This document shows, one piece after another, positions 23,657 to 31,325 of a DNA stretch of 33,401 nucleotides. Each line of letters starts with the position of its first letter. Position 1 is the first letter of the stretch. The notes under the pieces were generated by a model. It was not told where the DNA came from and searched no databases. It saw only the letters and a list, made by a program, of their open reading frames with translations. A program made the translations under genes and the position numbers. Source of the stretch: Caryophanales bacterium UBA1245 (lineage in GTDB: Bacteria; Bacillota_I; Bacilli_A; ML615J-28; CAG-313); contig DBWF01000006.1 in assembly GCA_002308275.1 (NCBI GenBank), positions 1-33,401 on the forward strand, given 5' to 3'.

Positions 23657-24859
23657 ATGACAATTTTAGAACGTTTTATTAAATATGTAAAGATTGATAC
23701 ACAAGCGGTAGAAGATAGTTCTACTTTTCCAAGTTCACTAAAACAATTAAAGTTAGCTGATTTATTAGTTGAAGAATTACATAGTCTTGGTATTAGTAAT
23801 GCTTTTAGAGATGAATATGGTTATGTTTATGCTAAGATTGAAGGAAGTAAACCTCAAACAGTTGGCTTAATTGCACATATGGATACAGCTCTTGAAATGC
23901 CTGATGAAAATGTTAATCCGCAAGTTATTGAATCATATGACGGGAAAGACATCATTTTAAAAAATGGTCTTGCAATTAAAGTATCAGAATTTCCATTCTT
24001 AGCTGAATTAGTAGGTAAAAAGTTAGTTACTACTGATGGTAATACACTACTTGGTGCTGATGATAAAGCTGGTATTGCCATTATTATGCAGCTATTAGAA
24101 GTATTACCTCAAATTAAAGAACCCCTTCCAAGTCTATTTATCTGTTTTACACCGGATGAAGAAATTGGTGATGGAACTAAGTATTTCAATTATGACTTAT
24201 TTAAAGTCGACTTTGCTTATACACTAGACGGTGCTGATATTAAATACATCAATTATGAAAACTTTAATGCGGCATCAGCTCACATCACAATTAATGGCAA
24301 AAGCATTCACCCAGGTGAAGCTAAAGATAAACTCATCAATAGTATGGAAGTCGCTCATGAATTCCATAGCATGTTACCACATGAAGCTAAACCTGAATAC
24401 ACTAGTTGGTATGAAGGCTTTAATCATATGACTGGTATTAGTGGCTGTGTTCAACAAACAACCATGTCTTATATCATTCGTAACCATGATTTAAAACTTT
24501 TTAATGAACAAAAAGAATTATTTAAATCAATTGCTAGTAAATTAAATGAAAAATATGGTGAAGGTACAGTTGTTCTAGATTTACAAGACAGCTATATGAA
24601 TATGGCTGAACTCATTAAGCCACACTTTGAAATTGTCCAATACGCAATTGATGCTCTAGCACTGCATGGTATCAAAGCCGAAATCGTGCCAATTAGAGGT
24701 GGAACTGATGGTGCAAGACTTTCATATGGAGGTATTCTAACACCAAACCTTGGTACCGCAAGCTATAATCACCATGGAGCTATGGAAATAGCCAACATTA
24801 CCCAAATGGAACAAATGGTTGAAGTATTAATCACTATGCTTACTAAGGTTATAAAATAA
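23657..24859 (+). CDS. pepT: Peptidase T (tripeptide aminopeptidase)
   Basis: A 400-residue cytoplasmic M20 dizinc peptidase that removes N-terminal residues from tripeptides. Metal and catalytic motifs: LIAHMDTALE (His74, Asp76), LLGADDKAGIA (Asp135 or Asp136), FTPDEEIGDGT (Glu168-Glu169), YTLDGAD, and the late His in the SYNHHGAMEI segment. SIHPGEAKDKLINS marks the dimerisation/lid region, and RGGTDGARLSYGG is also present. The C-terminal zinc region reads TASYNHHGAME rather than TGGHNFHGKYE, a mild divergence. AAAGGAG lies six bases before the ATG. Single gene. Confidence 0.92.
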   Translation: MTILERFIKYVKIDTQAVEDSSTFPSSLKQLKLADLLVEELHSLGISNAFRDEYGYVYAKIEGSKPQTVGLIAHMDTALEMPDENVNPQVIESYDGKDIILKNGLAIKVSEFPFLAELVGKKLVTTDGNTLLGADDKAGIAIIMQLLEVLPQIKEPLPSLFICFTPDEEIGDGTKYFNYDLFKVDFAYTLDGADIKYINYENFNAASAHITINGKSIHPGEAKDKLINSMEVAHEFHSMLPHEAKPEYTSWYEGFNHMTGISGCVQQTTMSYIIRNHDLKLFNEQKELFKSIASKLNEKYGEGTVVLDLQDSYMNMAELIKPHFEIVQYAIDALALHGIKAEIVPIRGGTDGARLSYGGILTPNLGTASYNHHGAMEIANITQMEQMVEVLITMLTKVIK

Positions 24860-24867
24860 ATATAAAC

Positions 24868-24905
24868 AAATGGAAAGGCTACATAAACCTTTCCATTTTT
24901 TTATT
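24868..24905. terminator. Bidirectional terminator pepT / pdp
   Basis: AAATGGAAAGG (24868-24878), nine-base loop, CCTTTCCATTT (24888-24898), then T-run; an A-rich left flank lets it act for pdp as well. Confidence 0.85.
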
Positions 24906-24906
24906 C

Positions 24907-26217
24907 TTATCTGATTGTTTCAAAAACAACTTGTGGCATCGGTACTTTCTCATTAGTTAAAACATAAGCATCTAATACCATTTGCATTGCTTCTTCAGTG
25001 TTTTTGCCATTGCTATAAATAGTAGCAATTACATCACCTGGCTTAATAATGTCGCCAATCTTCTTATGAACAACAATACCAACTGTATGATCAATTGCAT
25101 CTTCTTTCTTATTACGGCCAGCACCAAGTAAAACCGAAGCTTGACCGATAAGCATCGCATCAAGTGACTCTACGTAAACTGGTTGTTCTTCTTCAAAAGT
25201 TAATTCAACTTCTTCTTCAGCTTCACCAAATAAGCTGTAATCATTGATAACCTCGCCATTTCCACCTTGGGCTATAATCATTTGTTGTAGTTTTTGTAGA
25301 CCAGCGCCACTATCAATTGAAGATTTCGCCATTTGAAGAGCTTCATCTTCCGTTTTAGCCAGTTTGGCAATTAATAAAATCTCCGCTGCTAAAATAATAC
25401 AAAGTTCTGTAAAGTCTTTTGGACCATTACCTTTTAAAGTTTCAATCGCTTCAATGACTTCTAGACTATTACCAACAGCACAACCTAGAGGTTGCTCCAT
25501 ATTAGTAAGGGTTGCGGTAGTATCACGACCAACACCTTTACCAATTTCAACCATCGCATGAGCTAAGCTCCTAGCTGATTCGATATTTTTCATAAAGGCA
25601 CCGCTACCAACTTTTACATCTAAGACAATATGATCAGCACCACTAGCTAACTTCTTAGACATAATTGATGAAGCAATGAGTCCTTCAACCTCAATTGTAC
25701 CAGTAACATCTCTTAGGGCATACATCTTCTTATCAGCAGGCACAATATTAGCACTTTGACTGATAATGGCTAGGCCAATATCATTAACTTTTTCAAAGAA
25801 TTCTTCTGGTGTAAGTTCAATTCTCATGCCTGGAATTGATTCTAACTTATCTAGAGTACCACCTGTTTGGCCAAGTCCACGTCCACTCATTTTAGCAAAC
25901 TTAATACCAAATGATGCTACCATTGGTCCAACAACAAGACTCGTTTTATCACCAACGCCGCCCGTCGAATGCTTATCAACCTTAACACCTTTAATAGGTG
26001 ATAAATCAACTTGATCACCACTATTAAGCATCGCAAAAGTAAAATTAATGGTTTCTTCTTTGGTTAGTTTTGTAAAATATGCAGCCATACAAAAGGCAGC
26101 CATTTGATAATCAGGAATTGATCCATCAACATAACCATTAACAAGAAACTCTATTTCTTCTTTGGTTAATGCACCACCGTTACGTTTTTTAAGAATTAAA
26201 TCGGTTACGCGAAACAT
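24907..26217 (-). CDS. pdp: Pyrimidine-nucleoside phosphorylase
   Basis: A 436-residue enzyme that splits uridine, thymidine or deoxyuridine with phosphate, giving base and (deoxy)ribose 1-phosphate. Visible: VDKHSTGGVGDKTSL (Lys82, His83, Ser84 in the phosphate and base site), MSGRGLGQTGGTLDKLE, YALRDVTGTIE, KKLASGADHIVLDVKVGSGAFMK. The second motif has Gln117 where His is commonest. AAGG six bases before the ATG at 26217 favours that start over a TTG two codons earlier. Its deoxyribose phosphate product would be used by DeoC, encoded at 29771-30442 (after a phosphopentomutase not seen here). Confidence 0.94.
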   Translation of the reverse strand: MFRVTDLILKKRNGGALTKEEIEFLVNGYVDGSIPDYQMAAFCMAAYFTKLTKEETINFTFAMLNSGDQVDLSPIKGVKVDKHSTGGVGDKTSLVVGPMVASFGIKFAKMSGRGLGQTGGTLDKLESIPGMRIELTPEEFFEKVNDIGLAIISQSANIVPADKKMYALRDVTGTIEVEGLIASSIMSKKLASGADHIVLDVKVGSGAFMKNIESARSLAHAMVEIGKGVGRDTTATLTNMEQPLGCAVGNSLEVIEAIETLKGNGPKDFTELCIILAAEILLIAKLAKTEDEALQMAKSSIDSGAGLQKLQQMIIAQGGNGEVINDYSLFGEAEEEVELTFEEEQPVYVESLDAMLIGQASVLLGAGRNKKEDAIDHTVGIVVHKKIGDIIKPGDVIATIYSNGKNTEEAMQMVLDAYVLTNEKVPMPQVVFETIR

Positions 26218-26232
26218 AAACAACCTTCTTTC

Positions 26233-26261
26233 TTGTGAAAATTTTATCTTTTTGATATAAT
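26233..26261 (+). promoter_or_regulatory. Promoter of the histidine phosphatase
   Basis: TTGTGA (26233-26238), 17 bases, TATAAT (26256-26261). Confidence 0.6.
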
Positions 26262-26281
26262 AATAAGTAATAGGAGTTATT

Positions 26282-26866
26282 ATGAAAACATACTTATATT
26301 TTGTGCGTCATGGCGAAACAGTTGGCAACAAAGCCCGAATCTTCCAAGGTCAATCAGATACGCCACTTAATGATGTAGGACGTGATCAAATCTTAGAAAC
26401 TTGTAAAGAAATGGTAAAACTTCATATTCAATATGATATTATCTATAGTAGTCCGCTTTCTAGAGCAGTTGAATCAGCTGAAATCATTCAAAGCTTTTTC
26501 CCAAGTAGTAAGCAAATCAATATTGAACCACTTGCTATTGAACGTTGCTTTGGGGCTGCCGAAGGTATTACCATTAACGCTAATAATTATAGTCGAATTA
26601 TGAGAAATGAATTTGAAGGTGAAGAATCCGAACTCGAGATTACTGATCGAGCGCAAAAGCTCATCAAGCGAATCTTAAATGATCACCAAGGCAAACGCAT
26701 TCTCATTGTTTCCCATTCCCATTTTATTAAAGCATGTCTAATTACTTATCTAAAAAGTATTCGTTTTGATACCAAAACCACCAATGGTGGAATCAGTTTA
26801 CTCGTTTTTAATGAATTTAATCATTGCATTAAAGCCGAAATTGACATTAATAAGAAAGACCTATAA
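26282..26866 (+). CDS. Histidine phosphatase family protein
   Basis: A 194-residue phosphoglycerate-mutase-like phosphatase. YFVRHGETVGN holds the phospho-accepting His10. FQGQSDTPLNDVGRDQ, YSSPLSRAVESAEII, AIERCFGAAEG and the second catalytic His in VSHSHFIKA complete the active site. Substrate specificity in this family ranges from phosphoglycerate to nucleotides and cobalamin precursors and cannot be set from sequence alone. TAGGAG precedes the ATG. The last six bases overlap the end of dfrA on the other strand. Confidence 0.88.
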   Translation: MKTYLYFVRHGETVGNKARIFQGQSDTPLNDVGRDQILETCKEMVKLHIQYDIIYSSPLSRAVESAEIIQSFFPSSKQINIEPLAIERCFGAAEGITINANNYSRIMRNEFEGEESELEITDRAQKLIKRILNDHQGKRILIVSHSHFIKACLITYLKSIRFDTKTTNGGISLLVFNEFNHCIKAEIDINKKDL

Positions 26867-26878
26867 GGTCTTTTTTTT
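26855..26878. terminator. Shared terminator containing both stop codons
   Basis: AAAGACC (26855-26861), loop TATAA, GGTCTTT (26867-26873), then T-run. The phosphatase TAA and the dfrA TAG both lie inside the hairpin. Confidence 0.8.
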
Positions 26879-27322
26879 ATAAACACAGAAATTTAAATCC
26901 CCTGAAACTTCTGAGCTAATTAAATCATAGTTTTCATATGGGATTTCAGGGAAAAAGACATCCCCATCATATTCCTTATTAATATGGGTAATATAAAGAT
27001 ATTCAGCATGTGGTAACATCATTTCATAAATCATTTTACCACCGATAACAAAAATATCTTCATCAGGTAATTCTTTTAAATCATGAATTGGAATAGCCCC
27101 ACCTGGGAGTGTTTCTTCATAAGTTAAAACATAGTTTTTACGGTTAGGAAGTGGTTTACCAAGACGTCCAAAAATTGATAGGAAAGTGTTATAGCCCATA
27201 AAAACCGACTTTCCCATTGTTACTTTCTTAAAATACTTAAGGTCTTCTGAGTAATGCCAAGGTAGGTCATTACCTTTACCAATCAAGTTATGAGGTCCAA
27301 TAGCTACAATAATTGCTAACAT
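26861..27322 (-). CDS. dfrA: Dihydrofolate reductase
   Basis: A 153-residue enzyme reducing dihydrofolate to tetrahydrofolate with NADPH. LAIIVAIGPHNLIGKGNDLPWH begins the protein; the acidic residue of the folate pocket lies in YSEDLKYFKKVTMGK. MGYNTFLSIFGRLGKPLPNRKNYVLT and IFVIGGKMIYEMML are the usual NADPH and substrate segments. It shares one base with the thyA stop (TAATG), so translation is coupled; ThyA makes the dihydrofolate that this enzyme recycles. Confidence 0.95.
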   Translation of the reverse strand: MLAIIVAIGPHNLIGKGNDLPWHYSEDLKYFKKVTMGKSVFMGYNTFLSIFGRLGKPLPNRKNYVLTYEETLPGGAIPIHDLKELPDEDIFVIGGKMIYEMMLPHAEYLYITHINKEYDGDVFFPEIPYENYDLISSEVSGDLNFCVYKKKTL

Positions 27323-28206
27323 TATACCGCAACCTCCCCTTTAATACTCTTATGTGGATGATAATTTACTAATTCAAAATCTTCAAATTTAAAATCTTCG
27401 ATATTCTTTTGATCACCATGAATAATCATTTGTGGTAATTCACGAGTATCACGTGATAATTGTAGTTTAATTTGATCTAAGTGGTTAGTGTAAATATGAG
27501 CATCACCAATTGTATGCACAAAGTCTCCTACACCTAGGCCACATACTTTAGCAACCATCATGGTTAGTAGTGAGTAAGAAGCAATATTAAATGGAACACC
27601 TAGAAAAACATCACCACTTCTTTGATATAATTGACAAGATAGTTTGCCATCATTAACATAGAATTGGAATAATGAATGACATGGTGGTAAAGCCATTGAA
27701 TCAACTTCTAATGGATTCCAACTACAAACAATTAAACGCCGTGAATTAGGATTATTTTTGATTTGATCAATGACGTTTGCTAATTGGTCAACAAACTTTG
27801 GACTACCTTCCACATCAAAATGACGCCATTGATGACCATAGACAGGACCTAAGTTACCAAACTTTTTAGCAAAGTCTTCATCATCTTTAATTTTTTGCAC
27901 AAATTCTTCTAAGGTTTCCCCCTGATAATCGCAAGACTTAGTATATGCTTGATAAGGCCATTCATTCCAAATCTTAACATCATTATCAACTAAATACTTA
28001 ATATTGGTATCCCCTTTGATAAACCATAATAATTCATGAATGATAGCTCTTAAATATACTCTCTTTGTTGTAAGAAGCGGAAAACCATCATTTAGATTAA
28101 AACGCATTTGATAACCAAAATAAGAAATCGTACCAGTACCAGTGCGATCCCCTTTAAAAGTTCCTTCTGCTAGAATCTTTTCACATAATGCTAAATATTG
28201 TTTCAT
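27322..28206 (-). CDS. thyA: Thymidylate synthase
   Basis: A 294-residue enzyme converting dUMP to dTMP with methylene-tetrahydrofolate. Visible: GDRTGTGTISYFG, FPLLTTKRVYLRAIIHELLWF, WRHFD, NPNSRRLIVCSWNP, catalytic Cys176 in ALPPCHSLFQFYV, QRSGDVFLGVPFNIASYS and GDAHIYTNH. It is about 30 residues longer than the E. coli enzyme, from an extra segment near 90-115 (SCDYQGETLEEFVQKIKDD), as in some other Bacillota. First gene of the thyA-dfrA operon. Confidence 0.97.
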   Translation of the reverse strand: MKQYLALCEKILAEGTFKGDRTGTGTISYFGYQMRFNLNDGFPLLTTKRVYLRAIIHELLWFIKGDTNIKYLVDNDVKIWNEWPYQAYTKSCDYQGETLEEFVQKIKDDEDFAKKFGNLGPVYGHQWRHFDVEGSPKFVDQLANVIDQIKNNPNSRRLIVCSWNPLEVDSMALPPCHSLFQFYVNDGKLSCQLYQRSGDVFLGVPFNIASYSLLTMMVAKVCGLGVGDFVHTIGDAHIYTNHLDQIKLQLSRDTRELPQMIIHGDQKNIEDFKFEDFELVNYHPHKSIKGEVAV

Positions 28207-28227
28207 AATTAATACCTCTTGTTAACT

Positions 28228-28233
28228 ATTATA
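28228..28233 (-). promoter_or_regulatory. thyA extended -10
   Basis: Minus strand TGgTATAAT, 22 bases before the ATG; no clear -35. Confidence 0.55.
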
Positions 28234-28263
28234 CCATATAAAGAGGTTAAATGGTTTATAAAT

Positions 28264-28300
28264 AGAAAAAAAGCTTTCAAAGAATTATCCTTTGAAAGCT
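28264..28300 (-). terminator. ssb terminator
   Basis: On the minus strand AGCTTTCAAAG, seven-base loop, CTTTGAAAGCT followed by seven T. Confidence 0.88.
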
Positions 28301-28305
28301 CACTT

Positions 28306-28644
28306 TTATAATTTAATAAAAACAACATTTTCAGCATAAATTTCAAGTGTTCTAATTTTCTTAGAGAGATTCTCATCCTCCTTTTTCAATAAAACATTTT
28401 CTTCTTTTTGGATTACAATTCCGGTAATACTGATGATTGAGCCTTTATTACAGTAGGCATTAGCATTCACAGCTACCCCATTCCAAACGGTAATGGGAAT
28501 AAAGTCAGTGTCATAGTTGCCTTCTGCATTCTTATAAGGTCTATTTACCGCAAGTGTAAAATGACCAACCGTTTGACCATTTTCTAGTTTACTAATCGTC
28601 GGTTTATCAGTTGTTCGTCCAATTAAGAAAACATGATTATACAT
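28306..28644 (-). CDS. Single-stranded DNA-binding protein, tail-less (SsbB-like)
   Basis: A 112-residue OB-fold protein: MYNHVFLIGRTTDKPTISKL, VGHFTLAVNRPYK, DFIPITVWNGVAVNANAYCNKGSIISITG. It ends after the OB fold (YAENVVFIKL) without the linker and acidic DDIPF-type tail used by housekeeping SSBs to recruit partners. Length and shape resemble B. subtilis SsbB, a competence-related paralogue, so it is probably not the replication SSB, which normally lies between rpsF and rpsR. GGAGG precedes the ATG. Monocistronic. Confidence 0.85.
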   Translation of the reverse strand: MYNHVFLIGRTTDKPTISKLENGQTVGHFTLAVNRPYKNAEGNYDTDFIPITVWNGVAVNANAYCNKGSIISITGIVIQKEENVLLKKEDENLSKKIRTLEIYAENVVFIKL

Positions 28645-28685
28645 TTAACTCCTCCTTTTATTATTTATTAATAGGTTGCATCAAC

Positions 28686-28714
28686 ATTATATAATATAAA
28701 GAAGGAACTAACAA
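28686..28714 (-). promoter_or_regulatory. ssb promoter
   Basis: Minus strand TTGTTA (28709-28714), 17 bases, TATAAT (28686-28691). Confidence 0.6.
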
Positions 28715-29013
28715 ATGTCCAATTATGGTACTTATCGATGATCTAATATTTTCTCAAGCAATAATTATCAATAATTAGTTCTAAAAGCTTACTACTACCT
28801 GCATTTTAAGATAATTATTAATAATAGAACATTTATTTTTTATTTTTAATCCTTATCCCCAATTTAGATTGTACTTTGATAGAACTTGATTATCATCTTT
28901 TCCTATTTATAAATATTAAAAGATCATTAAGTTAGAATTAAATAGGACTTTTTATTAAAACTCATTTAAAAAACATTTATTCAAGTTATTTTGGGATAAA
29001 ACAACTTATCAAC
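28715..29013. other. AT-rich intergenic region with DnaA-box-like 9-mers
   Basis: No open frame of note on either strand. It holds TTATCCCCA (28853-28861) and TTATCAACA (29006-29014), each one base from the DnaA box TTATCCACA, and TTATCAATA (28765-28773), two bases off. Two similar AT-rich palindromic blocks lie near 28761-28779 and 28810-28826. Apart from these nothing is recognised; no tRNA, riboswitch or insertion element. Confidence 0.4.
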
Positions 29014-29044
29014 AATAAAAAATGCTTCTATAAATAGAAGCATT
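29014..29044 (-). terminator. deoD terminator
   Basis: Minus strand AATGCTTCTA, loop TTTA, TAGAAGCATT, then TTTT; the stem begins inside the deoD stop codon. Confidence 0.85.
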
Positions 29045-29771
29045 AGTTATCTTTATTTAAGATGAGAAGGGTTTCAAGGCCTAATGATGCCATTTGACGG
29101 AAACTATTTTGACGTTGTTCTGAAGTAGTTTCATTCATTTTAACTAGTGAATCAGAAATAGTCAAAATACAAGCAGCCTTTTTACCAGTGACATTAGCAT
29201 TATGGAATAGAGCAAATGCTTCCATTTCAACAGCTTCACAGCCTTTTTCTTTAAGCATGTAATCGCGACAGTTTTCTTTACGATAGAAAACATCTGATGA
29301 GTGAACATCACATTCATAAATTGGAATACCAGTAACTTTTGATGCTTTACGAATAGCATCATTAATTTCAGGGTTACCAGGTAAGCGATCACGAGTTTCG
29401 CCGCCTTGAGCAAGGGCATAGGTTGATTCAGAGTAAGCATTCTTAACTAACAAAACATCAAACAAGTTTAGTTTATCAGTATATGAACCAGCTGAACCAA
29501 TTCTAATAATAACATCAACATCATAATTTGTAAATAATTCATATGAATAAATACCAATACTAGGCATACCCATACCACTACCCATAATCGAAACTTTCAT
29601 TCCTTTATAGTAGCCAGTAAAGCCAAACATTCCACGCACGAAATTAAAGCATACTGGATTTTCTAAATACGTTTCCGCAATAAACTTAGCGCGGTAAGGA
29701 TCCCCTGGCATTAAAACCATTTTAGCGATAACGCCTTCTTGATCGACTTGAATATGAGGTGTTGGTTTCAT
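29043..29771 (-). CDS. deoD: Purine-nucleoside phosphorylase, DeoD type
   Basis: A 242-residue trimeric/hexameric phosphorylase cleaving purine (deoxy)nucleosides to base and sugar 1-phosphate. Marks: MPGDPYRAKFIAE, MGSGMGMPSIGIYSYEL, IRIGSAGSY, EAVEMEAFALFHNA and LTISDS holding the catalytic Asp. It shares one base with the deoC stop (TAATG). With DeoC, Pdp and the extracytoplasmic 5'-nucleotidase it completes nucleoside scavenging. Confidence 0.95.
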   Translation of the reverse strand: MKPTPHIQVDQEGVIAKMVLMPGDPYRAKFIAETYLENPVCFNFVRGMFGFTGYYKGMKVSIMGSGMGMPSIGIYSYELFTNYDVDVIIRIGSAGSYTDKLNLFDVLLVKNAYSESTYALAQGGETRDRLPGNPEINDAIRKASKVTGIPIYECDVHSSDVFYRKENCRDYMLKEKGCEAVEMEAFALFHNANVTGKKAACILTISDSLVKMNETTSEQRQNSFRQMASLGLETLLILNKDN

Positions 29772-30442
29772 TATGCTTCTTCTCCTTGTTGCTTTAGGTA
29801 GTCTTCCACAATTTGCACACCGCTTGAAGTACCAATTCTAGTAGCTCCCGCTTTAATCATGGCTTGGGCTTGTTCTAAAGTCTTAATGCCACCACTCGCT
29901 TTAACTTCCATATTAGGTGCAACATTAGCTTTCATTGTCACAATATCCATAACTAAAGCACCACCAGTACCAAAGCCAGTTGATGTTTTTACGAAATTAG
30001 CTTTTGCACGGGTTGCGGCTAAGGTACAAGCCACTTTTTCATCTTCTGATAAATAACAAGTTTCAATAATTACTTTAACTGTATGACCACCTGAAGCACC
30101 CACAACATGGCGAATTTCATCTTCAATATAACGATAATCATGTTCTTTGGCTTTACCAATATTAATGACCATGTCGATTTCATCAGCACCATTCTTAATT
30201 GCATCAATCGTTTCTAGCATCTTGATTTCTTTAGTGTTAGCTCCTAGTGGAAAACCAATAACGGTACATACTAAGACATCGCTATTTGCTAGTAACTTTT
30301 TAGCAAGGGCAACGTTAGCAGGGTTTACACAAACACTCTTAAAATCATATTGACGTGCTTCAGCACATAGTTTTTCAATATCAGCTTCAGTTGCGAAAGC
30401 TTTTAAGAGGGTATGATCAATCATTTTATTAATCTTTAACAT
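29771..30442 (-). CDS. deoC: Deoxyribose-phosphate aldolase
   Basis: A 223-residue TIM-barrel class I aldolase splitting deoxyribose 5-phosphate into acetaldehyde and glyceraldehyde 3-phosphate. The Schiff-base Lys152 is in FVKTSTGFGTGGA; Asp90 in GADEIDMVINIG and the Lys of MEVKASGGIKT are the other catalytic residues. Normal length. ATAGGAGAT precedes the ATG, 11 bases after the upstream gene. Confidence 0.97.
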   Translation of the reverse strand: MLKINKMIDHTLLKAFATEADIEKLCAEARQYDFKSVCVNPANVALAKKLLANSDVLVCTVIGFPLGANTKEIKMLETIDAIKNGADEIDMVINIGKAKEHDYRYIEDEIRHVVGASGGHTVKVIIETCYLSEDEKVACTLAATRAKANFVKTSTGFGTGGALVMDIVTMKANVAPNMEVKASGGIKTLEQAQAMIKAGATRIGTSSGVQIVEDYLKQQGEEA

Positions 30443-30453
30443 CTTCTTATCTC

Positions 30454-31314
30454 CTATAATTCAATAATATCAGTAATAGCAATATTGACAAAATGAATAT
30501 CGCGAATCGCTTTTCTTCTTAAGGCACCCAGTTTACTAGTAACACGTTTTAATCCTTTTTTAACAAGAATTAAAAGCGATGCACCAGGAATTAAGTTCTT
30601 CATTTCATACATATGACGTAAAGCAATTTTATAGAATGCTGATGCTTCAACGTAGAAATAATCATTGACATCGATTACTCGAATATAATCAATATGTGGT
30701 GGGAAAACCATTGGCGTGCCAACTTCCCATTCAAGAATTAGTTTTGCAGAGATATTACCATGAATAGCACATAGTTTATAATTACTAATCTTAACTTCTT
30801 CTTTAATCTTATCAGCTAAGAAAGGAATTACTTGATTATAATTACACATATGCGAAATTGTTTCACGAGGTAATGTATAAACTTCCGCTTCTTCATGGTC
30901 AGCTAAATAATCACTACGAATCCGTTCAATATAGTTCATCATCTTGATCATGTCGAATTCTTCGGCATCTTCAGCACCTTCAACATAACATACAAGATCA
31001 AACTTTTTACATAATTCATCAACAGTCATCAAAATACTGCGTGATACTTGTTCAGGTAGAACTGGTGGAATTTCAACTAAGAATCTTAAGTTTAGGTATT
31101 CCGCACTGATTTCCGCAATATTAGATACTCTTGAACGTTTAGTTATATAGTAATAGTAAGTTAGATCATATGATGGATCATAGCATGCTATTTGCATTTC
31201 TTCTTCCGTATTAACAATTTCACAATGCGGATTTTCTTGGAAATACATAACGATATCCACATAATCTAACCGTGGTAAATGGCGACTACGGAAAAAATTA
31301 ATGACAGCAGCCAT
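30454..31314 (-). CDS. Conserved-looking cytoplasmic protein, unknown function
   Basis: A 286-residue protein with no signal peptide, membrane helix or metal motif. It begins MAAVINFFRSRHLPRLDYVD, has a Tyr-rich stretch (YDLTYYYYITKRSR, about 50-63), an acidic middle (VEGAEDAEEFD) and a basic helix near the end (LVKKGLKRVTSKLGALRRKAIRD). I do not recognise a family. GGAGGTGG lies just upstream of the ATG, 11 bases after ileS. The gene is fixed between ileS and deoC in one transcript, so it is clearly expressed; context gives no firm role. Confidence 0.75.
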   Translation of the reverse strand: MAAVINFFRSRHLPRLDYVDIVMYFQENPHCEIVNTEEEMQIACYDPSYDLTYYYYITKRSRVSNIAEISAEYLNLRFLVEIPPVLPEQVSRSILMTVDELCKKFDLVCYVEGAEDAEEFDMIKMMNYIERIRSDYLADHEEAEVYTLPRETISHMCNYNQVIPFLADKIKEEVKISNYKLCAIHGNISAKLILEWEVGTPMVFPPHIDYIRVIDVNDYFYVEASAFYKIALRHMYEMKNLIPGASLLILVKKGLKRVTSKLGALRRKAIRDIHFVNIAITDIIEL

Positions 31315-31325
31315 AAGACCACCTC

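Noticed and set aside
24907..26217. Inactive Pdp because of Gln in GLGQTGGT
   Set aside because: The key Lys-His-Ser of KHSTGG and the other site residues are intact; the Gln position is not known to me as essential.
28715..29013. Chromosomal replication origin
   Set aside because: Only near-matches to DnaA boxes, and neither dnaA, dnaN nor other origin genes flank it.
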